Source: Enterocola sp045611845
GTDB taxonomy: Bacteria; Bacteroidota; Bacteroidia; Bacteroidales; Paludibacteraceae
Direction: 5' to 3'
Length of the DNA: 43,158 nt
NCBI GenBank assembly: GCA_045611845.1
Contig: JAZKXZ010000023.1
Coordinates: 1 to 43,158 of the forward strand
Positions 10,801-18,969 of the stretch are shown here, in pieces (the first letter of the stretch is position 1; the number at the start of each line of letters is the position of its first letter). The notes under the pieces are model-generated. The model was not told the origin of the DNA. It worked only from the letters and a program-made list of their open reading frames with translations, and made no database searches. The position numbers were made by a program, and so were the translations under genes.

Positions 10801-13800
10801 GTTTACACCTACACCTTGCCAAATATATCTGTAGTTTGGTGTACCTCCATCCACTATCAGGTCTATTTCACCTTCTGTGGCATTATAACATTTGTTTTGT
10901 TTTACTGTGCTTGTAGCTGAAAGTGTTTTATTTGGTTGGGTAACTTCCACAGAGTGAGATACTTGACAACCATTGCTATCTTTAACGTCGATATTATAAA
11001 TTTTGGCACCTAAGCCTATTGCATGATTATCACTTTGTAGTTTAGAAGGGTCTACACTACCCCAATCCACTGTATAGATATTTGTACCTCCCTTGATATC
11101 AAGTATAATAACACCATCTTCGTCATTGTAACATTTGTTTTCTAAAACTGATAATAAAGATGTTGTTACTACTAACTCTGGATTTTCTAATACTACGTAA
11201 ACATCTTGATAAATATTGCCATCTGCATCCTTTATCATTACTTTATACTCACCTGACACTAGGCCATTTACCTCGTTTTTACCTTCGCCAGAAGCTACCA
11301 CTGTTCCAGCTTCATTTGTCCATTCGAAGTTATATGGTTGAGTTCCTCCGCTTACTGTTAAACTAATAACACCATTTGAAAATCCAAAGCAAGTTGGGTT
11401 TACTATAGTGTGTTGTACACGTATTTCTGTAGGTTCAAAAATAGTAACTGACGCTGTTTTCTTACAACCTCTAGCATCTTCCACTAATACAGAATAGGTA
11501 CCTGCTTTTAATTTATCTAAATCTTCTGAATGTCTATTAGTGTCGTCGATGCTAATACCAGTCCAAGTGTATTTATAAAGGCCTGCAGCATCTTGTGTGC
11601 CACCGGTAACTGTGATTTCTATCTTACCTGTAGCATCACCGATTACTTGTACGTCAACTTTGTTATCTACTATAATAGTAAGCTCTTTGTCTGGAGCTGT
11701 TACTGTGACAGATTCTTCATAAATACAACCATTGGCATCTTCTACTATTAGCTGATATTCACCTTTGGCAACAACTGTTGTTGGTTCATCTGTTACAAAT
11801 ACATTGCCTGTGCTTTCTATCTTTTCCCAAGTGTATTTATATGGACCTACACCTGCATTTGATTGCACTTGTGCTGCTAGTGTAGCTGTAGTTGCACCAT
11901 AACAATCTACTTCTGATTGTTCTATTTTCGCTACTAGTTTGTTTGGTTCTACTATTTCAAAGTCTGCTGTTTGCACACAACCAATACCGTCTGTAACTTC
12001 GTAGGTATATTTGCCAACACCTAAAAGTATAGAACTTTGTGCGGTTAACACCTCGGCTCCTGTGGTTGTATCTAGTAGTCGGTGATTGTATGGTAGTTCA
12101 CCACCTCTAACCGAACCTTTAAATGTACCATCTTTTCTTTCAAAACAAGAAATATTTGTGCTTGTAACAGAAGCGCTAAGTTGCTCTATAACAAATTCCT
12201 TCGACAACTGAAGTGAACAGCTTGTTGCATTTGGATCTACTGCCACTACGTATGCTGTGGCTTGGTTTACGTCTATGGCTTTAAATTCTACTGTTTCGTT
12301 TACACCTGTAGTAGTTACTGCATCATAAACACCACCGTTTACATACAAGTCGTATCTAATGCCTAGTTCTGTATTTTCCAACTTCACTGATGTTTTATTG
12401 TCGGCATGACAGTAAAGTGAAATATCTTTAACTTCCTCAATCTTAGATATAAAGAATGATTTTGTTTTTTTAGAGCTACAGATTAGAGTACCATCTACTG
12501 GGTCGAAATACTCGTGATACATTGTCACAGTGTAGAAACCTTCTGGAAGTTCTGATGGGAACAATATTGCTGTACCATCACCATTATCTACAAATGCTGT
12601 TGGAAACTGAGCAAGGTGTGAAAATTCAAATCTTGTATTCTCTGGGAAATTTGCTTCAATATCTCTTCTAACTTCGTCTGAACAAATAACCTCATTGTGT
12701 TTAAATCCTATAAAGTCTGAAGTTTGATCAAGCACCTTAAAGTTCTTAGTTATAGTAGATTCACAAGTTTGTGTATCACCATTTTCATCTAAATATTCTT
12801 CTACATAGTGATATGTAACTGGATATATAGTATTGTATGTAGAATTTGATAAGTCTATAAGACCTGTTCCATCGCCGTTGTCTGTAAGACCTATAGTTGG
12901 AACAGTTGAGAAATAAACTTTATCTTGTGCGTTTTGTGGTTTTGGAGCACCTTCTATATCGTACAGACCTGCAGGTTCACAAATATATGGAGCAACTTGC
13001 AAGGTCATATTCTCTACACCACGCACTTGGAATGTTTTACTTGCTTGGCCTTCGCAACCAAAGTCGTTTTTTACTTTGTATTCAATTGTAAATTGACCTA
13101 AACCAGACACTTCTGTATTGAACACATAGCCAACCAATGTTTCAACTGGTAAAAGTGGGTCGGTGAGAGTAATTTCACCACCAGAATAATTAGGTAATAT
13201 AGAGATTTTTTCACCATAACAATAATCATCCTTCATTCTCATATCTATAACTGGAGTAGGATTTACCACCACTACTTCGCTATACTCAGCATCGCAAGTG
13301 CCATCATTATAGACATAAGTGATAGTATATTGCCCTTCGCCTAAACCTGGGTCGAACACTGGTGAGTTGTTAATGTCTATTCCGTCAAGCACCCTTACAC
13401 CATTTTGATCAACTATTTTTATATAACCTGTGGTAGGCACTGTAGCAGACACTGTTATAACAACAGGGTCGTCTTCTGAGCAGAATTCTTTTTTAGGAAG
13501 GTCGAATGAGCTTATCGACACTGGATTTACTATAGTAAAGATAGCAGATTCACTATATTTACATCCAGAATTGTCTACTACAGTATATATTATTTTGTGA
13601 TCACCTGCCTTACCTAGAGAAGGGTTGATTTCTATACCCTTACCGTCGGCAGTGTCTCCCACATACATAGCATTATCGTCACGAGAAAGAGAAAACTTAC
13701 CTGGGTTTTGAGCTGCTTTGATTGTAGCTGACTCATTATTTATACAGATAGGATTTGGAGAAATCAATATACCACCAGATTCTACGTAAGTGGTAGGTTT

Positions 13801-16800
13801 ACTGTTGATGGTCAAATCTTTAGTAGAAATACCTGTACATCCGTAGTTGTCTGTTACTTTATATGACACAAAATATTTAACACCTGCTGTTACCCCTTTT
13901 ACTTGTGCTTCTGCTAAATCTTCGCTTGTTTCCACCACAGATGCACCGCCAACTAAATTATTGTCAGACTGAATATACCATTCTCCTGCTGCCACCTGAG
14001 GGTGACCTTGCACTTTGATTACATCCTTTGGATTTGCAGGGTCTGGTTGACATTTTTGAAATGAAGTTGCCCAAGCATCTGGTTTTTCATTTGTTGGTGC
14101 CAATGTCCAGTTAACTTCTTTGTTGATTGCACTTACAGTTACATGGAATACGGTATCTAAATCGCAACCATATTTAACGTCTGTATATTGGTATTTTACT
14201 TCAAAGTCGGTGGTTGTGGTTACTTGTGAAGGGTCGAAATAACTTCCATCAAAAAATCCAGCCGGTGTGGTTGAAAATTTTCCACCAACAGGATTGGTAA
14301 CAGGAAGAACTTTAGGATCATTTGAACATAGGAAGTATATACCGTCATTTGTTGTTTTAGTGAAACCAGAAATCTCTACTTTCTGTTTTGGTGCCACTTC
14401 TAAAGTATAATCCGCAGGCACTTTACATCCTTCTGGTGTTTCAACAGTAAGTTCGTATGTGTGAGTTTGAGTAGCATCTATAGAAATAGAGTTGCCGCCT
14501 TCTCCAGATTCCCATATAAATTTTGACCCTGGTTCATTGTAGTCAACATATAAGTTAACTTTATCTCCAAAGCAAACAGGATTTGACTTCGACGCCTTAA
14601 GTGTAAAACTTGCAAGGCTAGACATTTGCATATCCAATGTAGGAATATATACGGATGGATCGTAAACCCTTTTACAAACTGCGTCACTTACCTCAGATAC
14701 TTTAAATACAGTTGCCGCTGTTGGAGTATATTGAAAATCGTAGAAATTGCCATTAATTTTTATTTCTCGTGGAGCATCATTGGTTAAAAGAGTAAATTTG
14801 TATGGAGCCACGCCTCCTGTTATTTCCACTCTTACTGTAACCTCATCACCAGGACAAGCCACTGTAGAGTTAAGCATTCTAATACTTGCTTCTGGAGAAG
14901 ATTCTGCCTTCACAACAACTAAACCAGACATTAATTCTTCACAAGTATCGTAGCCTATTTTTCTTGCTTTAACTCTATAGTTGCCTGCAGTTACATCAGA
15001 CCATACTATTTGTGTATTTGTTCCTGAAGTCCATGATGGTAATGCTGGAACATCATCTTTGACTAACATGTATTCGGTATCGGTATCCGAGCCACTAAGA
15101 ATAACATCTATATCTGTATTCAGAGAGCCATTACAATATGAACCTCCGCCTGAAAGTGTATAAACTGTTGGTTTATCTACTTTATAGACAGACACCGAAC
15201 TAGTACTTTCACAGTTTTGCACCGCTGTAGATGACACTGTCAATGTATAAACTTTGTCTTCTGTAACTCTATTTATTGTAGGAGTTGCAATATTTGCATT
15301 ATTTAAATCACCTGCATTATCCCATTTGTATCTTACACCAAGAACACCCTCTGTACCTATCTGAGTAGAACTTCCGTAACAAACAAATTTGTCTGGTCCG
15401 GCATCTGCCACAGGACGTTTAACTACTGTTATCGTTGCATCAGCCTTTGTAGCGCAAGAAGGTAATTCGTCTAGTGAAGCAATAAGTTTCACATTGGTAT
15501 CTTCGCTTAATGAACTTAAAGTTTGACTAACACCTCCACCAATGTATGAATAAGTAGTGCCATCAGTAGATGCCTCCCAACTATAACCTTCTTTTGTTGG
15601 ATCTGCCATTGTGTTAGTTATAGTCACAGATCCATCTTCACAAATTGTAAATTTATTTGGGCTTAAACTAACAATTGGTTTTTTTAGCACAAAAACTTTA
15701 ACTTTGTCTTGAGACTTACAAGAACTTGACTCTTTATTTGAAGCGGTAAGTGTAAATTCAGCATCAAGATAAAGTGGTTTTGTTTTTACTGATAGAGAAT
15801 TTGCACTTTCAAGTTTAGCACTTGGAGACCAAACATAGTTTACATTATCATCACTTGCTATTCCTTCGGCAAGTATAGCAAAGTCTTCTTCACAAATAGT
15901 AAGGTCGTGACCTGCATTGGCTTCTGGCACCTCATAAACAGTCACTTTCACCTCACTTCTACCACTTTCACAGCCTGCAGGCGACTTTTGTGCTACCCAG
16001 TAAGAAATTTTATCGGCTGAATTTTTGTCGAAAGTAACAGGTGCAACTATTGAAGATGATGCTGTTAAAGACTCATACCAAACAAGCGTGTTAGAAGCAC
16101 TTGATTTTGTAACCAAATCTTCCCAAATACCCGTACCTTCCTCTGCACAAGCTTTGTACTCTGTTACTCGTGGAGAGTTTGGTACCGATTTTGCAACTAT
16201 ACTTGAGTTTGCTGAGTTTTTGCAAGTAACACCTCCTACAGAGTTACTTACCTCTAAATTTAGTGTATAAGTAGCACCGTCTGAAAAATTTGAAAATGAA
16301 TATTCTCCATTTGTCGGAGTAATAGTACTGCCATTAATCTTCCATACTTGAGTATATGTAGCTGGATACGCAGAATTGTTATCCAATTTGAATTTAATAG
16401 GCTTACCACATTCGTGTGTGGCAGAAATTTGCGGAATCTCTGGCGTAGCAGCATAGTAGCGTGAAGCTGTGCCTGTAACAGAATCTACACCATCTGTTGC
16501 TGTTACGGTTAAAATATAATTTACACCATCCTGAGGATTGTTAACTGTGTAAACCCCTCTACCATCTGCCGAACCTGTGCCTGTATTTAAAGACCAAGTA
16601 TAATTTAGCGAAGCATCATAGTTTGCAACTGTAAAATACACCGCACCACCACACTGCATAGCATTAGGAGTTACATTTGGAGCTGTTACTGCCACCACAG
16701 CAGGATTCTGCAAAGGATCTAAAGTAGAACCAGTAGTAGGATCGCTAGATGACTGAGCACAAACATTCGCACAAACTGCCCAAGACAGCATTAGAGAGCA

Positions 16801-16827
16801 AAATCTGAATAGATTTTTCATTTTCAT
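4864..16827 (-). CDS. Giant SprB-like adhesin with T9SS type B sorting domain
   Basis: A secreted surface protein of about 3,987 residues. The open frame extends to 16983, but I place the start at 16827. There a normal signal peptide begins (MKMKNLFRFCSLMLSWAVC, then ANVCAQ), while the 52 codons upstream lack signal features and cover the terminator of the neighbouring operon. Residues about 25-1545 are Ig/PKD-like modules with regularly spaced Cys. About 18 SprB-type repeats follow (1547-3029), then more Ig-like modules, and two PKD domains around 3759 and 3839 (WEFGDGSSSD, WLFGDGGSSD). Residues about 3886-3987 form a CHU_C gliding-associated C-terminal domain (VFPTAFTPN, LEIFSTWGNKVFES, GVYLYRAEG), the type B T9SS sorting signal. 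Family members such as F. johnsoniae SprB act in adhesion and gliding; whether this organism glides is unknown. Confidence 0.93.
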   Translation of the reverse strand: MKMKNLFRFCSLMLSWAVCANVCAQSSSDPTTGSTLDPLQNPAVVAVTAPNVTPNAMQCGGAVYFTVANYDASLNYTWSLNTGTGSADGRGVYTVNNPQDGVNYILTVTATDGVDSVTGTASRYYAATPEIPQISATHECGKPIKFKLDNNSAYPATYTQVWKINGSTITPTNGEYSFSNFSDGATYTLNLEVSNSVGGVTCKNSANSSIVAKSVPNSPRVTEYKACAEEGTGIWEDLVTKSSASNTLVWYESLTASSSIVAPVTFDKNSADKISYWVAQKSPAGCESGRSEVKVTVYEVPEANAGHDLTICEEDFAILAEGIASDDNVNYVWSPSAKLESANSLSVKTKPLYLDAEFTLTASNKESSSCKSQDKVKVFVLKKPIVSLSPNKFTICEDGSVTITNTMADPTKEGYSWEASTDGTTYSYIGGGVSQTLSSLSEDTNVKLIASLDELPSCATKADATITVVKRPVADAGPDKFVCYGSSTQIGTEGVLGVRYKWDNAGDLNNANIATPTINRVTEDKVYTLTVSSTAVQNCESTSSVSVYKVDKPTVYTLSGGGSYCNGSLNTDIDVILSGSDTDTEYMLVKDDVPALPSWTSGTNTQIVWSDVTAGNYRVKARKIGYDTCEELMSGLVVVKAESSPEASIRMLNSTVACPGDEVTVRVEITGGVAPYKFTLLTNDAPREIKINGNFYDFQYTPTAATVFKVSEVSDAVCKRVYDPSVYIPTLDMQMSSLASFTLKASKSNPVCFGDKVNLYVDYNEPGSKFIWESGEGGNSISIDATQTHTYELTVETPEGCKVPADYTLEVAPKQKVEISGFTKTTNDGIYFLCSNDPKVLPVTNPVGGKFSTTPAGFFDGSYFDPSQVTTTTDFEVKYQYTDVKYGCDLDTVFHVTVSAINKEVNWTLAPTNEKPDAWATSFQKCQPDPANPKDVIKVQGHPQVAAGEWYIQSDNNLVGGASVVETSEDLAEAQVKGVTAGVKYFVSYKVTDNYGCTGISTKDLTINSKPTTYVESGGILISPNPICINNESATIKAAQNPGKFSLSRDDNAMYVGDTADGKGIEINPSLGKAGDHKIIYTVVDNSGCKYSESAIFTIVNPVSISSFDLPKKEFCSEDDPVVITVSATVPTTGYIKIVDQNGVRVLDGIDINNSPVFDPGLGEGQYTITYVYNDGTCDAEYSEVVVVNPTPVIDMRMKDDYCYGEKISILPNYSGGEITLTDPLLPVETLVGYVFNTEVSGLGQFTIEYKVKNDFGCEGQASKTFQVRGVENMTLQVAPYICEPAGLYDIEGAPKPQNAQDKVYFSTVPTIGLTDNGDGTGLIDLSNSTYNTIYPVTYHYVEEYLDENGDTQTCESTITKNFKVLDQTSDFIGFKHNEVICSDEVRRDIEANFPENTRFEFSHLAQFPTAFVDNGDGTAILFPSELPEGFYTVTMYHEYFDPVDGTLICSSKKTKSFFISKIEEVKDISLYCHADNKTSVKLENTELGIRYDLYVNGGVYDAVTTTGVNETVEFKAIDVNQATAYVVAVDPNATSCSLQLSKEFVIEQLSASVTSTNISCFERKDGTFKGSVRGGELPYNHRLLDTTTGAEVLTAQSSILLGVGKYTYEVTDGIGCVQTADFEIVEPNKLVAKIEQSEVDCYGATTATLAAQVQSNAGVGPYKYTWEKIESTGNVFVTDEPTTVVAKGEYQLIVEDANGCIYEESVTVTAPDKELTIIVDNKVDVQVIGDATGKIEITVTGGTQDAAGLYKYTWTGISIDDTNRHSEDLDKLKAGTYSVLVEDARGCKKTASVTIFEPTEIRVQHTIVNPTCFGFSNGVISLTVSGGTQPYNFEWTNEAGTVVASGEGKNEVNGLVSGEYKVMIKDADGNIYQDVYVVLENPELVVTTSLLSVLENKCYNDEDGVIILDIKGGTNIYTVDWGSVDPSKLQSDNHAIGLGAKIYNIDVKDSNGCQVSHSVEVTQPNKTLSATSTVKQNKCYNATEGEIDLIVDGGTPNYRYIWQGVGVNPTAEDQISLTAGEEYSVKVYDANGCSWEGSFTMDNPQELILSLTSKDITCNNAANGTIEAQVTGEAPFTYTWENSFGTTVLAGNYPKIENLSKDMYNVTVTDKLGCTKKASAEVKEPDALTAKVESKNISCNNANDGQIKVFAEGGSGIFTYALYKVGEVAPITTSNEIGVLEEGAYQYKVQDENGCNWTSNVINIINPDPIVITYNVTDVSIYGLSDGIIDLDIVGGTPSVTGYQIQWVNGPSIVTDPANPAFNADKEVVTGLKAGRYNVVVTDENNCAAVANIVVNQPEVITLDIDVKDVDCYGQTNGKVVLSNLQGGTAPYTITFIGRTSGVSRTDELIIDALPADVYDIKVIDVAGAEFNKEIEVKQPDEIVIKTVKELSKLSVDCFGNATGEIKVDITGGTAPYNYNWVGVTATNVDNVKDLATGTYAIMLTDAKNCTNNTYKETIAGPVGPLDISEHIVNNKCYGESNASIEISVTGGTAPYTYLWTGAGIEADKVDDQNQYSLYNGQSYKVTVIDDLNCTLDRVYKLDDRIELQVATSSKDVLCNRDRTGELHATVAGGTGPVSYSWESSDGSYSSSVLDINTLYAGKYIFKVKDSVGCEVTKEEIIDEPDVLTASLPADFALCGGIDDGELYVTVDGGTKPYTYLWHKDYDDVNPVGFGAHLTNLGAGIYQVFIKDRNGCEASDDAIIKASVPMNIIRKSIVNVSYNGFNDGSIEIEATGGTDPLTYTWSGPTIDPNVPVTGQSLTHLVAGYYYVTVEDAVGCKITERFEITQPEELTVEATIDDIKCAGDLGKILLRVDGGTPNYTYEWTSINGYSNSTTNPEVTDLLAGVYDVTIKDSKGAETKRQYIISQKDPVEWTLLTSKTELDCFEQNIANINLHVAGGTLPYSIEWKGPNYTNSGVYSIGNLGVGTYTAEIIDANGCKPAVMFSQEITQPTEIVFVENLTHNICTNDRSGKIELNITGGVEPYSFTWSGFDVKLNEQNQENLPQGVYTLYFSDANNCEVQKEYKIQANNEISAIISGPSDICSREEFNIQIDVNGQAPWIIEYTDGFQTYSVTTEENINIFTHSLLSDSEFKLISVVDANGCSAKLSNGVQIDVHEIPQITIVSAQEDCCLGEPALVDIIFAGKGPWTISYTDGTLDYIDGPFTADRDYLKIIPTQIGTKTYTIKTVSNENCTVDVNYSVDITAYTYPNLEVNVSPYICEPNPLQVSLHATGEAPWHVVYYLNDLKYEYDMQAEDEVIDIYPNKPENVFLFESIKSGKRCVTKLDKTIQSQMGLLPLDATVVVGQNMVCRGSVVSFSTSEIPYATSYKWSFPSGFNIVSGLGSTEVQVQVSSNAQDGEIRVWGVNSCGEGVYTAINVQVDKPMSTGAEITIPPFVCDNESLFPLTVSEVENATNYEWIMPTGYTVVSGQGTRSVMVKIDKYAVSSEVQVIPSNICTEANPIKAKVEIRPLPFAEAGVDFITDCSAEAVLMATNNANAITSEWRLVSGNAAFENTSLYNTKVSELMYGDNVLAWTVDDGFCLGYDLVTVTNQNPGLTQPEFSELTICEDFMTLRAGKPEFGMGRWTLIAGDGEIENPNSNETLITGLSNKRPNVIRWEVYSPQCSNSVNVEVISHDLNKLVDAGSDGVSTTGSYRLSARVINDSDVIGTWTVEAGSGTFDDPHNPNTVISGLSTGINTIRWTLTGYDCIAYDEIKIRMVDEPIASFNIETTEGCVPLTVQFTNTTIGNADYKWEFGDGSSSDLRSPIHIFENPGTYTVKLTASANGRVDTYTGEVNVLPSPEAAFSVAERQLYVPNAEAHFYSETDNGVNHYWLFGDGGSSDKANPVYTYLADGLYDVTYIVSDINLCSDTLVMEDYIKVGKDSYLVFPTAFTPNVERSNGGLYSEGERRLDVFYPVGRNVDTYKLEIFSTWGNKVFESNDQYVGWDGYYMGQCAAQGVYLYRAEGRFKDGNSFQYSGNLMLIR
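7740..12185 (-). repeat. Array of about 18 SprB-type protein repeats
   Basis: Within the giant adhesin I count about 18 copies of a module averaging 82 residues. Each shows a core like CYGxxxGxIxxxVxGGTxPYxYxW, then a segment ending GxYxVxVxDxxGCxxxxxxxIxxP. Examples are CFGFSNGVISLTVSGGTQPY and CYGQTNGKVVLSNLQGG. The copies have diverged in DNA sequence, so this is an old protein-level array, not a recent DNA tandem repeat. Three copies replace or lack the first Cys (near DVQVIGDATG, DVSIYGLSDG and VNVSYNGFND). Confidence 0.88.
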
Positions 16828-16852
16828 AGATTTGATTTTAGTACAAAGTTTA

Positions 16853-16860
16853 CAAATATA
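16853..16860 (-). promoter_or_regulatory. Probable -7 element for the adhesin operon
   Basis: The minus strand reads TATATTTG at 16860-16853, 26 nt before the chosen ATG. No TTTG lies 19-22 bp upstream. Its position supports the 16827 start, since the longer open frame would begin upstream of this promoter. Confidence 0.45.
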
Positions 16861-16981
16861 ACGAAAAAATCTAAAAATATATTGCTCTAAAGGGAAAAAT
16901 CTTATTCTAAAGAATAAGGGCTGGACTGTGTGAGCTTTAAGCGAGCACGTTTTAGCAATAAGTGAGAGAGACTCAGTGAGC

Positions 16982-17011
16982 AAAAAAAGGAAGTCGACTA
17001 CGACTTCCTTT
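16982..17011 (-). terminator. Intrinsic terminator of the acyltransferase operon
   Basis: A perfect 11-bp stem (AAAGGAAGTCG and CGACTTCCTTT) encloses the loop ACTA. On the minus strand the hairpin ends in a seven-T run. It begins 6 nt past the stop codon of the gene at 17017-17961 and insulates it from the adhesin gene. Confidence 0.92.
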
Positions 17012-17016
17012 GTGAT

Positions 17017-17961
17017 TTATAATTTAATATTTCCGAGATTTTCAAAAGTTTCTATATGCCTTGCTTTTTTCTCTTCATACATCTCATAAATTGGCACCAT
17101 AATTGCAAACTCTATAAGACCTCCAAGTTCCTCACACACAGCATATCCAAATGATCTCATTTTATCGGAAAGCGCCATGTATGTGTTTACAAGTGGTGGA
17201 ATATTTACACCTTGTTCACGCACCTTACCGTTGAGAATTTTATACTCTTCTTTAAAGTTTTTACCTTGGAATAAAGTAACCATTTCTTCCGATGAAACCG
17301 ACCTTTTAAACGGTTCGATAGGTTCTACCAAATTATCTTGGTCTGGGAAAAATTTATTTAGAAAAGTGAAGATAAGTTCACGTGCAGTTTCGTCGTAATT
17401 TGGGTAAACAGTTACCTTCCCGAAGAAATATTTCATATCTGGCCTTAGCACTGTAATAGCACCTAAACCATCCCAAAGATTATCTAAAGAATATAGACTC
17501 TTTGAGCCCATTTTTGAAGCTTGATAATCTGGATGCACAAAAGAGCGTCCAAGCTCGATGGTACAAGGAAGATATTCGTCGATAAATTTTTGAGAAAATC
17601 TATACATACCAGCTGTAACTAAGTCTGGCTGACCGTTTTCTGTTAACGCAACTTCATTTCCAAAGATTAATCTATAACCACCTATAATCTCTTCATTTTG
17701 AGGATCCCATACAAAAAGTTGTTTATAAGGTCTTTCTGCCCAGTCAAATTCATCCATATCAAAAACCTTACCAGAGCCTGCACCACACAATCTAAACGCC
17801 AACTCTCTAATACGAGCTATCTCCTTCATAATATTAGGAGACTCAGAAGCAGTAGTAAGATAAATCAAATTACCTGCTTTGTTGGTGGTTCTAAGGAGTT
17901 TATCCTCTGTTAGTTCCGCCTTGATTAAATCTCTATCAATAGGGGTTAATAGATCTTTCAT
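17017..17961 (-). CDS. glsB: GNAT-type N-acyltransferase, GlsB/OlsB-like
   Basis: A 314-residue cytoplasmic or membrane-associated acyltransferase without a signal peptide. The central part matches the acetyltransf_5/OlsB-like fold: a DWAERPYKQLFVWD segment, then GGYRLIFGNE, RFSQKFIDEYL, ELGRSFVHPDYQ and SLYSLDNLWDGLGA. In Bacteroides GlsB attaches a 3-hydroxy fatty acid to the amino group of glycine, the first step of glycine/ornithine-type amino lipid synthesis. It lies 3 nt downstream of a PlsC-like acyltransferase gene that would be the GlsA partner, the same pairing as in Bacteroides. The pairing supports the call more than any single motif; the amino acid substrate (glycine or ornithine) cannot be told from sequence. 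Confidence 0.7.
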   Translation of the reverse strand: MKDLLTPIDRDLIKAELTEDKLLRTTNKAGNLIYLTTASESPNIMKEIARIRELAFRLCGAGSGKVFDMDEFDWAERPYKQLFVWDPQNEEIIGGYRLIFGNEVALTENGQPDLVTAGMYRFSQKFIDEYLPCTIELGRSFVHPDYQASKMGSKSLYSLDNLWDGLGAITVLRPDMKYFFGKVTVYPNYDETARELIFTFLNKFFPDQDNLVEPIEPFKRSVSSEEMVTLFQGKNFKEEYKILNGKVREQGVNIPPLVNTYMALSDKMRSFGYAVCEELGGLIEFAIMVPIYEMYEEKKARHIETFENLGNIKL

Positions 17962-17964
17962 ATA

Positions 17965-18765
17965 TCACAATTTATAAACTTTTTCTCTAATTACTTGCGC
18001 CCATTGGTGCGGAGTCTTTGTATCATCCAATGAAGAATAAGGAATAGGAGAACCAATGGTAATTTTTATAGTATTATGCATTTGTTTGCGAAGCTCTCTC
18101 ACAAGCAACGCCATTTCAATATTGAATTTTATGCCAAGTTTTGCTCTAAGTTTTGCTATAAAATAGAAAAGTTTTGAGTTCTTTGCATCTATTCTAATTG
18201 GCACTATATCTCGCTTATACTCAATAGATTTAGTTACAAAATTTTTCTTCCACTCTAGGTCTGCCACCACGCCATTGTTTTTTCTCGACACCATACCTGC
18301 GGGGAAAAACATAAGCTGAGAATCTGATGCGTATGCCTGATTGATTTTTTCCGACAAAGACCTGCTCTGACCGCCCATTTTATTTACTGGAATAAGCATG
18401 TCTTTTATGCCTGTTAGAAGCATAAGAAAATCATTTGCTGGAATTTTAAGCCCCTCTGGATAATGCTTACCCACCACAGAAGCCACCGAAACCACATCGG
18501 CACCACCAAGTGGATGATTACAAACAAACATATATGGCGTACCGTGCTTTGGTAGGTTTTCTTCCCCTACTACTTCCACATTTATATCCAACACATCTAC
18601 CACACCTTGCATAAAATCGACACCGTGTTTAGGACCAATTCTTGCCATGTGTTCATTTAACCAATCTTCGATAAGGACCCAACGAACAAGCGCCACCATC
18701 CATTTGTTTGGTTTGCGACGCATCCTGTCCTCTAGCATTTTGCGTAAATTGACTTGTGTAACCAT
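17965..18765 (-). CDS. glsA: PlsC-like O-acyltransferase, GlsA/OlsA-like
   Basis: A lysophospholipid-acyltransferase-type protein of 266 residues. The catalytic region reads YMFVCNHPLGGADVVS, the NHPLGG-x-D variant of the HX4D motif found in this hemolysin-like subfamily. A later motif, MLIPVNKMGGQSRSLSEK, and the phosphate-site-like FPAGMVSRKNNG follow in the expected order. The role proposed is O-acylation of the hydroxy-acyl amino lipid made by the neighbouring GNAT protein. A TTG at 18771 would add two residues, but the ATG at 18765 is the better start because the promoter -7 element ends only 11 nt upstream of it. It is the first gene of a two-gene operon. Confidence 0.75.
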   Translation of the reverse strand: MVTQVNLRKMLEDRMRRKPNKWMVALVRWVLIEDWLNEHMARIGPKHGVDFMQGVVDVLDINVEVVGEENLPKHGTPYMFVCNHPLGGADVVSVASVVGKHYPEGLKIPANDFLMLLTGIKDMLIPVNKMGGQSRSLSEKINQAYASDSQLMFFPAGMVSRKNNGVVADLEWKKNFVTKSIEYKRDIVPIRIDAKNSKLFYFIAKLRAKLGIKFNIEMALLVRELRKQMHNTIKITIGSPIPYSSLDDTKTPHQWAQVIREKVYKL

Positions 18766-18775
18766 AACCAAAATG

Positions 18776-18809
18776 CAAATATAAGACTTATATTTTATAT
18801 CTCAACAAA
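18776..18809 (-). promoter_or_regulatory. Promoter of the glsA-glsB operon
   Basis: The minus strand has TTTG at 18809-18806, a 22-bp spacer and TATATTTG at 18783-18776. The ATG is 11 nt past the -7 element, so the message would have a leader of only a few nucleotides. Confidence 0.6.
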
Positions 18810-18885
18810 TTTTAAAACATTTTTTAACAAATTAAGAATTAGGAAAAATGCTCAATCAGGTATAATTTTCACCTTATATTGTTAA

Positions 18886-18893
18886 TAACTTTG
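18886..18893 (+). promoter_or_regulatory. Promoter -7 element of the dcw cluster
   Basis: TAACTTTG matches TAnnTTTG exactly and lies about 77 nt upstream of the mraZ start. The -33 partner is degenerate (only TTTTC-like sequence near 18866). It is the only good candidate between the divergent glsA and mraZ genes. Confidence 0.6.
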
Positions 18894-18903
18894 TGGAGAA
18901 TTG

Positions 18904-18932
18904 TGTCTAAAAAAGTTGCAAAATGTCTAAAA
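18904..18932 (+). repeat. Direct repeat in the mraZ leader, candidate operator
   Basis: TGTCTAAAA occurs at 18904-18912 and again at 18924-18932, exactly 20 bp (about two helical turns) apart, just downstream of the promoter and upstream of mraZ. MraZ is known to bind direct repeats near its own promoter, but the sequence differs from described MraZ boxes, so the operator role is a guess. Confidence 0.3.
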
Positions 18933-18969
18933 CTTATATAATTTTACATCGTAAAAATAAGATACATTT

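Noticed and set aside
5993..16454. More than a dozen open frames of 60-113 codons, mostly plus strand and two in another minus frame, across the giant adhesin gene
   Set aside because: They are low-complexity or Cys/Leu-rich shadows of a strongly supported gene, with no promoters, starts or family motifs of their own.
16828..16983. N-terminal extension of the adhesin frame by 52 codons
   Set aside because: The extension has no signal character, overlaps the T-run of the neighbouring operon's terminator, and begins upstream of the only promoter candidate; a clean signal peptide starts at 16827.
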